Assembly (NCBI GenBank): GCA_003427395.1
Contig: BFEA01000813.1
Coordinates: forward strand, 141,252-167,709
Length of the DNA: 26,458 nucleotides
Direction of reading: 5' to 3'
DNA from: Chara braunii
Lineage: Eukaryota; Streptophyta; Charophyceae; Charales; Characeae
The notes under the pieces are model-generated. The model was not told where the DNA came from. It made no database searches and saw only the letters and a program-made list of their open reading frames with translations. The position numbers and the translations under genes are program-made. Positions 21,001 to 26,458 of this stretch are shown here, one piece after another (the stretch's first letter is position 1; each line of letters begins with the position of its first letter).

Positions 21001-23425
21001 TTCACCAGCTAGAACTGGCAAGAACTCATGAGAGTCTACGGATCTAAGCTATTGATGTCGTATGGCCGCCATCCAGAGACAAACGGTCAGACAGAACAAA
21101 TGAACAAGATCCTACAGCAAGTTTTGCGCATGTACATTAGACCTGATCAGATTAACTGGGACGAGATGTTGCCCAAAGTAGCTAGCGCATACAACAACAA
21201 CGTGCATCTATCCACCTGTGGCACTCCCAATGAGCTGCACAAGTCCTTTAGACCTCGCAGACCATTTGAAGGACTGAACCGGGATCAAATTTCACAGACT
21301 ACCGCCCGGTACGAGGGACTTTGCGATAGAGCACGAAAAAGAACTAGCAACAGTTGTAGAAAACCTCAGGAAGGCCCAGCATAGAATGATAGAACAGGCT
21401 AATAAGCACCGTCGCCCGTCACAGTTTCAGGTAGGCGACTTAGTCTTAGGAAAACATCTCGCAGAAGTTACTGCCTGCATATAGAGGACCGTGGCCGGTT
21501 CTAGAAGTCAAGGGCGGAGAGGATGGACCATCCTACACTATAGAGATCCCAGCACACCTCCACACGTACCCTGTGTTCCACGCTTCAAAGCTGTTGCCGT
21601 GTGTCACAAGCCAACAGTTCCCTTCAAGACGATCTATGATCCCTCCGGATATGGACGAAAGTTATGACATTGAAGGTATTGTAGACGAAGATGTGTTTAG
21701 AACAGGAGGTAGAGGTCGTCCCCAGAAGCAGTATAAGGTCCGGTTTGCCTATCAGGAATCGGAAGATGACCGCTGGTTCACAAGAACAGAACTTCTAGAA
21801 ACAGCTCCCGACATAGTCAGAGCCTATGAGCGTGACAGGAAAGGTAAAGGTCCCGCCTTGGACTAAGATGTTCTCGGAGGACCTCGAATTTAGGACGGCG
21901 GGAGTGAAACGGTTTTCACCTCTTTGCAGTAACAGATGCAGATCCCAGGGCTCGATCCCTAGACCTCACCCTAACCATGTACAGTATCTGTGTAGACCCC
22001 GAGAGTTGAACCTGTGACCTGTGTATTCGTAGACAGTTGGTAGGTCTGTCATAGGTCTGTAGGTAGCAGTGGTTCGATCTGTAGACCCATAGAGTAGAAG
22101 TCTTAGCAAGTTCCAGAAGTCTAGCTGTAGTCCTTCTAGAAGGTCGGCAAGTGGGCAAGTGGGCAAGTGGCGAGGCAAGTGGTGGACTAAACTGCAGTGC
22201 AATTGCAGTACGACTACGGTAGGTTAGAGGTGAGTCCACAGTCAGTCAGCGGTAAGGTCCTGTCAGTCCCAGTCCGGTCCAGCAAGTACCACGGGGGCCG
22301 ATGGCAAAGGGCAGACCAACGAGTTCCGAAGTATAAATCAAGAGGCAGCGCCCAGCCTTTCGTTCATTCCTGCGTGAGCCACGCGGAAGCGCTGCCACAG
22401 CGACTTGTGCAAGGAGGTCTGCAGTGAGCCCGGAGGACGCAGTGGGCGAGAGAGAAGGAGCTTAGCATAGCGATACGGTAGAGGCAGCCATAGCTGCCAT
22501 AGCTGTAGTTAGCGAGTAGTGTGTGTGTGTTGTGTGAGTGTTCAGAGTGACGCGTGTGGGATATCCAGGGTGATCCGGTGTGTGTGAACAGTGGGTTGTT
22601 TGGGCGCTGAGTCGCCATAGCCAATTGGAAGTGAACTCGTATCTGGATGTCATATCTCTGAGTTTTGAGTGGGCGCATGTCGCCAGTTTGCTGCGCTGCT
22701 GTTTACATACATGAAAAGTGTGAATGAGAACGAGTCTGATTGCAGGTAAACCTTTTCCAGGATTAATCTCTGTTTCATGGATACACCTGTTTTGGTATAA
22801 ATAACTCTTCCACGGGTAGAATTGTTCCACGGATCAACCTGTGTTATTAAAAAAAAACGTTCCAAGATGAACCTGTGTGTGCTGCAGCACCAAATGCAGC
22901 AAACGGTCCCAGGATCAGGGAACAAGGGGATTCCTTCAATTGGACACAACGAACAGACAGAAAAGCTATATATATCACAGACCTCACACCAATGGGCAGA
23001 CGCATAGCATCCAGGAGGAAAAGCAGGAGGGCCCTATGCCTCCTATTAGAGCTACTGATGTCGGAAGGTGGGATAAGTCGACAGTGCTGCTCATGTAAGA
23101 TATTTCTAGATTGTCATGTGAACATACATCAGCCGAGACCTCGGTCAGTGGTACTTAACGCCCTATGCCTGATTCTGCAGAAAAGATAAACCCATCACAG
23201 AAGACGATGGTTTTGAAAGCACCAGTTTCTCCAAGCCTCATCTTCCCGATGCTTAGTTCTGCCCACTCTCGCCTACAGAACCGTTGTGGGAGCTGGGCTT
23301 GGAGGTGGCGGCCATATCTGTAGTGTTTGTATTTTGCTTTTTGAGAATCCTGGAAGGAACCTCCTTCCTAACACAACTCAAAATGTTGGACAATACTTTC
23401 TCCCTCTGTCCACCACCTTTGCCCC

Positions 23426-23524
<99 letters not shown>

Positions 23525-24974
23525 AAGACACAAGCATGCACACATATGCAGAAAGAGACGAATGCAATGTGACATGCTGTCTAGATACAGCGGACTGCTA
23601 CAGACTCGTGTGACAAGGCAACCTTCTCTCTTGTTAACGAGTCTATTTTCGTTTCCTTGTTCACGAGAGATGAATACAACGTGACATGTTGTCTAGATAC
23701 AGTGTCTAGATACAATGGACCTCAGCGCCCCGCTTCCTCTCCCCTTATCCCCTCCTTGGTCTGAGCCCACCTTGAGATGGTCTGACAGAGTTTGAAAAGC
23801 CCTCCCCACACAATCAAGATTCACAATGCCTGTGTACGCTCACAAATTTTTGCATCATAGGAGCCCACGGGAGCAGCTGCCTCTTCGAATTGGTAGTGCC
23901 TAACATCTGCCTCGATCTCTTGATCGATGCCAAGCCATTCTCCATTTTTTTTTTCTGTGTTTGCATGCGGCGGTGGTGTTGGGGCAGAGGGGAGGGAGGA
24001 GGACAGCCATAGGAAAAGGGAGCCACCGTTTGCTTTCCTGAGTCAACATTAAACACTGTAGACAGCTAAATCTACATTATCCAGCCAGATGCAATGCATC
24101 GTTTAAAGACTGATAAATAAATTTTGAGTTTCAACGGGATGAAGGGTTTCTTGCATCATGCCTTTCTTTCTGCACCACCCACTCGCTCTCAACACCTTCC
24201 TCCTCCTCCCCTCCCCGCTCTCTCTACCGGGTCTCCCCTTTGCACCACTGGAATTGAACAACATTGAACAACACTGAACAACAACCTGTTAACAGGTAGG
24301 GAGCGGGACTTTCTCTTTCTATTTTTCATTAAAAGTTTCAAATGTTCAGATACCAAAAAACAAAAACAAAAACAAAAGACGAACTAAAATACTACAGGCA
24401 TGCCTTTCTTTCTGCACCACCCGCCTCCCAAAACCTCCAACCCCCCCTTCCCTCTCCTCTCTCCCCTTTGCACCACTGAAATTGAACAACATTGAACAAC
24501 AACCTGTTAACAGGTAGGGAGCAGGACTTTTCTCTTTTAGTTCAGATACCAAAAAACAAAAGAAACGAAAAAAAAAACTACAGGTATGGATAAATTGCAG
24601 TGGGGAACATATCTTCAGCAGTGATGGGCAGGTGGGGACCACATCTGTGCAGCCTCTATGAGCACTGTTGTATTAACGGTGCGAGTAAAGCCTAATACAA
24701 CACTGCGTTATTCAGATGTACGAAGTACTACGAACCACTTTCTCGCCTTATAACGTTGGTGTTTTCTTGGTAGGTTGGAAAACGAAATAAAACAAATTAC
24801 CTTCTCGACAGGAATGCCAGTCCAGGCAGAGACGATCTTTTGAATATCGGCCTCCGTGACTAGGGGGCCGGTTTCTCCAGTCTCTGACTCCGCCTTGGTC
24901 TTCTCCTTGCCCTTCTCCAAGATTGCCGTTATCTGTGCCTTCAACTCCATCTCCTTGTCCCTCAATTCTCCAGC
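12205..24974 (-). CDS. clpC: Chloroplast ClpC-type Hsp100 ATPase, internal exons only
   Basis: Three minus-strand exons (24974-24801, 13877-13647, 12399-12205) join in frame to 200 codons with strong ClpC character. Order: the end of a UVR motif ([12 protein letters not shown]), a linker, the conserved [17 protein letters not shown] segment, then the second AAA+ domain with Walker A GPTGVGKS, substrate-loop GYVG and Walker [14 protein letters not shown]. The UVR piece favours ClpC over ClpB or ClpD. Family members are about 900 residues long; they work in the plastid stroma as hexamers that unfold substrates for the ClpP protease and act as Hsp93 at the inner-envelope import motor. All phases are 0 and all visible splice sites are GT-AG. 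The N-terminal half and the last part of the second AAA+ domain lie outside the window. The exons are undamaged, so the gene is probably live; whether such introns are spliced correctly cannot be judged here. Confidence 0.93.
12400..13646 (-). other. clpC intron (1247 bp)
   Basis: An intron with donor GTACGT at 13646-13641 and acceptor AG at 12401-12400. It is AT-rich, with an AC/GT-rich run next to the donor (13621-13645) and several near-repeats of a GAAGGAGAGT-type motif between 13300 and 13500. No element or RNA gene is recognised inside. The open frames in it are short and unconvincing. Confidence 0.85.
13647..13877 (-). CDS. clpC: clpC exon with Walker A of the second AAA+ domain
   Basis: This exon has 77 codons, from [18 protein letters not shown] through [19 protein letters not shown] and the Walker [16 protein letters not shown] (lysine at codon 61) to YYFGSEE. 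The acceptor is CAG at 13880-13878 and the donor GTACGT follows at 13646. It joins the upstream exon as VEK/VSTDESD, the usual ClpC sequence, with no frame change. Confidence 0.95.
14036..14039. repeat. Target-site duplication of element 1, left copy (GGTA)
   Basis: GGTA precedes the TG of the 5' LTR and is repeated at 22745-22748 after the CA of the 3' LTR. Because the preceding base is A and the LTR ends in A, a 5-bp reading (AGGTA) is also possible, which is the more usual size for Ty3/gypsy. Confidence 0.8.
14040..14885 (+). repeat. 5' LTR of element 1
   Basis: It begins TGAAACGGTTTTCACC and ends GTCTGATTGCA. Compared by eye with 21905-22744 it shows about 14 substitutions, a 3-bp and an 8-bp gain in the 3' copy, and 17 bp present only here (near 14415-14431). 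That is roughly 98 percent identity apart from the indels. The net indel difference (6 bp) accounts exactly for the lengths. Confidence 0.95.
14473..14479 (+). promoter_or_regulatory. Probable TATA box in the 5' LTR
   Basis: TATAAAT sits in a GC-richer setting about 410 bp before the LTR end and is conserved in the 3' LTR (22332-22338). It would place the U3/R border roughly 30 bp downstream and drive plus-strand transcription, antisense to clpC. Confidence 0.6.
14887..14898 (+). other. Primer-binding site of element 1 (tRNA-iMet type)
   Basis: TGGTATCGGAGC begins one base after the CA end of the 5' LTR. It differs by one base from the usual plant initiator-Met site TGGTATCAGAGC. The same variant occurs at 9266-9277 on the minus strand. 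Confidence 0.85.
15030..15087. repeat. (GA)n microsatellite ending at an assembly gap
   Basis: An uninterrupted AG/GA tract of about 58 bp runs straight into the N gap, so its true length is unknown. Confidence 0.95.
15088..15427. other. Assembly gap (340 N)
   Basis: Undetermined bases between a GA tract and an A run. All long open frames spanning it are artefacts. Confidence 1.
15529..15650 (+). repeat. Cluster of nine GTTGACC motifs (W-box-like)
   Basis: Exact GTTGACC occurs at 15529, 15542, 15555, 15575, 15597, 15607, 15620, 15633 and 15644, all on the plus strand, with one GTTACC variant at 15566. Spacing is irregular (10-22 bp). TTGACC is the core of the plant W-box bound by WRKY factors. 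Binding here is inference. The irregular spacing argues against a simple tandem repeat. Confidence 0.8.
16304..18211 (+). pseudogene. gag of element 1 (coiled coil, capsid domain, CCHC zinc knuckle), frameshifted
   Basis: It starts with ATG at 16304 ([14 protein letters not shown]). The first 90 codons are a Glu/Lys/Arg-rich coiled coil. The reading then moves to a second frame near 16550 ([20 protein letters not shown]) and to a third near 16640, which is open to 17607. That part holds the retrotransposon-gag domain ([19 protein letters not shown] through LKERFADP and [12 protein letters not shown]). After another shift near 17605 comes a Gly/Arg/Gln-rich RNA-binding region and a perfect CX2CX4HX4C knuckle ([14 protein letters not shown]) near 18115-18156, ending at TAG 18209. 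Gag packages element RNA into particles. The TAG may be the natural gag terminator. The earlier shifts look like damage or assembly error. Confidence 0.85.
18376..19767 (+). pseudogene. Protease and reverse transcriptase of element 1, ended by a TAG
   Basis: An uninterrupted frame of about 460 codons. The aspartic protease shows [13 protein letters not shown] (catalytic Asp codon 18493-18495) and the later DVVLGMDW. The RT shows [54 protein letters not shown] and [11 protein letters not shown] (YLDD at 19558-19569), all intact. The frame stops at TAG 19765-19767, just after KIAAIRD, where homologues continue into the connection domain. PR would cut the polyprotein and RT make cDNA. This is the best-preserved part of the element. 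Confidence 0.92.
19768..20505 (+). pseudogene. RT connection and RNase H of element 1
   Basis: It is in the same frame as the RT after the TAG at 19765. It shows [20 protein letters not shown], then RNase H with [13 protein letters not shown] (Asp codon 20005-20007), [20 protein letters not shown] and [11 protein letters not shown]. The four acidic catalytic positions (D-E-D-D) are all present, unlike element 2. The frame is lost near 20503, at the start of the integrase. Confidence 0.9.
20506..21866 (+). pseudogene. Integrase with chromodomain-like tail of element 1, multiply broken
   Basis: The HHCC finger is [11 protein letters not shown] plus CKVCQRNK. The core has SIDFMDT, NDRDSRF (first Asp codon 20986-20988) and NGQTEQMN, so the DDE residues are assignable. 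Damage: a frameshift at entry, a 14-bp tandem duplication at 20927-20954, a TAG at 21010-21012, and two more shifts between 21300 and 21480, where about a dozen residues also seem missing. The last open frame (21573-21866) carries FHASKL and a [12 protein letters not shown]...[16 protein letters not shown] segment with chromodomain character, ending 38 bp before the 3' LTR. Confidence 0.9.
20927..20954. repeat. 14-bp perfect tandem duplication inside integrase
   Basis: GTTCTTTGACTTTT occurs twice without a gap. The extra 14 bp changes the frame between the first and second catalytic Asp of the integrase. Confidence 0.95.
21892..21904 (+). other. Polypurine tract of element 1
   Basis: AGGACGGCGGGAG abuts the TG of the 3' LTR. 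It has two C interruptions, but a similar GCGGGAG-TGAAA junction is found in element 3 on the minus strand (25960-25970). Confidence 0.75.
21905..22744 (+). repeat. 3' LTR of element 1
   Basis: It runs from TGAAACGGTTTTCACC to GTCTGATTGCA, 840 bp. The half after the TATA box (22332) differs from the 5' LTR at only about four positions. Confidence 0.95.
22745..22748. repeat. Target-site duplication of element 1, right copy (GGTA)
   Basis: It follows the LTR terminal CA and matches 14036-14039. Confidence 0.8.
22749..24156. other. Intron sequence right of element 1, no gene seen
   Basis: AT-rich clpC intron. Between 22755 and 22880 a degenerate TTCCANGGATNAACCTGT-like motif recurs about four times. 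A 31-bp imperfect direct repeat (GAATGCAATGTGACATGCTG type) occurs at 23560-23590 and 23672-23702, with a further partial copy from 23703. None of the open frames has recognisable content. Confidence 0.6.
23428..23520. repeat. Compound microsatellite (CT)n (CA)n
   Basis: CT-rich repeats (start interrupted by CCCT) run to about 23471, followed by about 25 CA units to 23520. Confidence 0.95.
24157..24587. repeat. Imperfect direct duplication, about 242-bp spacing
   Basis: CATGCCTTTCTTTCTGCACC at 24157 recurs at 24399. Each copy goes on to a CT/C-rich part, CCCCTTTGCACCACTG, ATTGAACAAC repeats, the palindrome CCTGTTAACAGG and a CCAAAAAACAAAA run. The second copy is shorter. Intronic, with no coding potential seen. 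Confidence 0.85.
24801..24974 (-). CDS. clpC: clpC exon with UVR end and linker into the second AAA+ domain
   Basis: This exon has 58 codons, beginning [20 protein letters not shown], a Lys/Glu-rich linker ([15 protein letters not shown]), then [20 protein letters not shown]. The acceptor CTTCAG is at 24980-24975, behind a pyrimidine-rich stretch, and the donor GTAATT begins at 24800. The upstream exon (expected to end ...DFEK) is not in the window. The UVR remnant marks ClpC. Confidence 0.93.
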
Positions 24975-25362
24975 CTGAAGACAGGGGGAAGGCGGGGGAG
25001 GGGGCAGAGTGGGGGGAACGTGACAGAAATCACAGAGGAGCAAACTCAGATCCATCTTCATTTTTTCTATTTTTTTTTAAGCTGTCTTCTCCCCATTGAA
25101 ATGAGCCAAGTACTCGTCAAGTTCAACCTTGCATACATCAATGAACATTCACATGAGAGTTCACACGTGAGAATCCAAATCGAGATACAATCAACCTTGA
25201 AGATGTCGTCTCCAATATTACTATCAATATACAAGAATGTTTGTCTCAAGCGGCTCTGCCGCACACACACGCACAATGTCTCAAGCGGCTCTGCCGCACA
25301 CACACGCACAATTGATCTCAACCAGATAGCGGCTATGGCTTCTCCCCTCTTCCCTCTCTCTC
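24975..25362. other. clpC intron upstream of the UVR exon; includes a 35-bp tandem repeat
   Basis: No exon is recognised. A 35-bp unit starting GTCTCAAGCGGCTCTGCCGC occurs twice in tandem at 25243-25312. CT-rich sequence from about 25345 onward abuts the LTR of element 3, and more CT repeats lie inside that LTR's end. Confidence 0.7.
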
Positions 25363-25960
25363 TGACTTGACTCGTTCTGTCCCACTCTCTCTCTCTTCTC
25401 TCTCTCTCTACCCTGGATCGTTACCATGGATACACCCACTCAGGTAGCTTACACCTTGGCGGCTATGACCGCTGTCCTCCTGCTCTACCGGCAGCCTAGC
25501 TATGGAGTATCTCTCAAGCGCCCTCTTCTTCTTCGGCCGCACAGTGCCTAAGTCGCCTTAACGCACAACCAGCAGCAGCGCTTCCGCATCTTGCAACTGA
25601 ACAAGTGATGAGCCGCTGCACTGTAGCAGCTATAGGACTTGGCTTGGCTTGGCCTGCTTCAGACCGGTACCGGTTGGCCGCCACCTGTCCACTGCAAACA
25701 TTTTGTCAGTCTGGTAGCTTCCGGACTTTCCTGGGACATGCTGCAAAAATGGACTTCGGACTATCGGACTGGACTGGAAGCTTCTGGACTTTTCTTGTCG
25801 GGTACCGGCCGGACTCCTACTGTACGACGCTTCGACACCTACCGACCTACGATGCTTCGGCCTCTAGACCCTACGGCCTACCCTACGGGGCAGCCCTGGG
25901 ACTCGGGACTTGTTGGGACCTTGGGATCGGGACTGGGTGTCTGCAGCATGAATCCTTTCA
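25363..25960 (-). repeat. 3' LTR of a minus-strand Ty3/gypsy element (element 3)
   Basis: On the minus strand it begins TGAAAGGATTC at 25960 and ends GAACGAGTCAAGTCA at 25363. The end resembles the element 1 LTR end (GAACGAGTCTGATTGCA). The start follows a GCGGGAG purine tract, preceded by sequence matching the element 1 pol-LTR junction (TTCTCGG..GACCTCGAA type). It is 598 bp, shorter than the LTRs of element 1. Most of its interior does not look like theirs. Confidence 0.65.
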
Positions 25961-26234
25961 CTCCCGCGGGCCTAATTTCGACCTCCGCCGAGAAAATCCC
26001 AACTTCATCTATTATACACATGCATTCCTCTCCAGGCCCGCTCATAGAAAGAGACAATGTGACGGGCCGTGTGCATTAGTACCCTGGGGAACCAGCGCTC
26101 TTCGCTGGGCTCCTGGTAGGCAAACCTGACCTTATATAGCCGCTGTGGCCTTCCTCTGCGACCTGTGCGGAAAGTATCTTCGGCCAACATTCGGTCTACA
26201 TCATAACCTCCGTCCATATCTGGTGGAATCATGG
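25961..26234 (-). pseudogene. Pol C-terminal fragment (chromodomain-like tail) of element 3
   Basis: On the minus strand from 26232 the frame reads [39 protein letters not shown] and a VSFYERAWRG end. This is clearly homologous to the element 1 tail ([35 protein letters not shown]). Only this last part of pol remains. Upstream sequence is replaced at 26235 by an LTR start in the opposite orientation. The ATG is internal to pol, not a true start. Confidence 0.85.
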
Positions 26235-26458
26235 TGAAACAGTTTTCACCTTTGGCAGTAGCCGATGCAGATCCCAGGGGTCGATCCCTTGACCTCAGCT
26301 TACCTGTGTACAGTATCTGTACAGTTCCCTGGAGTTGAACCCGTGACCTGCACGATAGCCAGTGGTAAGTAGGTCACCGTAGGTTGTAGGCTGTAGGGAG
26401 ATTCGAACTGTAGACCTGTAGGGTAGGAGTCCAAGTAGAGTCCAGAAGCCCAGCTTTA
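26235..26458 (+). repeat. Left part of an LTR (element 4), same family as element 1
   Basis: It begins TGAAACAGTTTTCACC and aligns along its whole visible length with the start of the element 1 LTR (shared GATGCAGATCCCAGG, GTACAGTATCTGT, CTGTAGACCT and other blocks), at perhaps three-quarters identity by eye. It interrupts the pol of element 3. CATGG at 26230-26234 would be the left target duplication. The rest lies beyond the window. Confidence 0.8.

Larger units (their letters stand above)
14040..22744 (+). mobile_element. Full-length Ty3/gypsy (chromovirus-like) retrotransposon, element 1
   Basis: It has two LTRs of 846 and 840 bp with TG...CA ends, matching GGTA flanks, a primer-binding site 1 nt after the 5' LTR, a long leader, gag with coiled coil, capsid-type domain and zinc knuckle, then protease, RT, RNase H, integrase and chromodomain-like tail, and a polypurine tract directly before the 3' LTR. 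It lies antisense in a clpC intron. A 340-N gap (15088-15427) interrupts the leader. Gag and pol are broken by several frameshifts and stops, so it is structurally complete but not autonomous as assembled. Confidence 0.95.
13878..24800 (-). other. clpC intron, 10.9 kb, carrying element 1
   Basis: The donor GTAATT begins at 24800 and the acceptor CAG ends at 13878. Removing the 8705-bp element and one 4-bp flank copy leaves about 2.2 kb. That remainder holds microsatellites and short duplications (listed separately) and no recognised gene. Confidence 0.9.

Noticed and set aside
25605-26129. Plus-strand ORF of 174 codons
   Set aside because: It overlaps the minus-strand LTR and pol tail of element 3, which explain the sequence; its translation has no recognisable domain.

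Overview
This window looks like nuclear DNA from a eukaryote of the green lineage. It holds three spliced exons, with canonical GT-AG borders, of a plastid-type ClpC (Hsp100) chaperone gene on the minus strand. The exons sit in a sea of Ty3/gypsy LTR retrotransposons, microsatellites and N-filled gaps. The huge introns, long (CT)n/(GA)n tracts and chromovirus-like elements would fit a large-genome streptophyte, for example a charophyte alga such as Chara. That species guess is inference only; no marker in the window fixes it.

Layout, left to right. 1-1826: no recognisable gene. 1880-2276: five and a half copies of a 71-bp tandem repeat. About 2629 to 8.69 kb: a decayed plus-strand Ty3/gypsy element (here 'element 2') with a leader, a gag-like ORF, broken protease/RT/RNase H/integrase, a polypurine tract and a 3' LTR; no 5' LTR is visible. 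8.9-9.13 kb: a 33-34-bp AT-rich minisatellite. 9266-10977: a probable minus-strand LTR with primer-binding site and a large internal tandem duplication. 11.06-11.73 kb: a low-complexity purine/pyrimidine block. 12205-12399, 13647-13877 and 24801-24974: three clpC exons. 14040-22744: a complete plus-strand Ty3/gypsy element ('element 1', 8705 bp) with two closely similar LTRs and matching GGTA flanks, inserted antisense in a clpC intron; its genes are heavily broken. 25363-26234: the LTR and pol tail of a minus-strand relative ('element 3'), cut by another LTR start from 26235 to the window edge ('element 4').

The only host gene seen is clpC. Its three exons join in frame and run from the end of a UVR motif through the linker into the second AAA+ domain (Walker A, pore loop, Walker B). 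The exons on either side are not in the window, so both outer introns exceed what can be seen: at least 12.2 kb downstream and 1.5 kb upstream. The retrotransposons account for most of this expansion.

I found no convincing new biological system. The most useful leads are: a conserved non-coding leader block shared by two divergent elements; a cluster of nine GTTGACC (W-box-like) motifs in the element 1 leader; an identical variant tRNA-iMet primer-binding site in two unrelated elements; and an element whose LTRs look young while its coding region looks dead.
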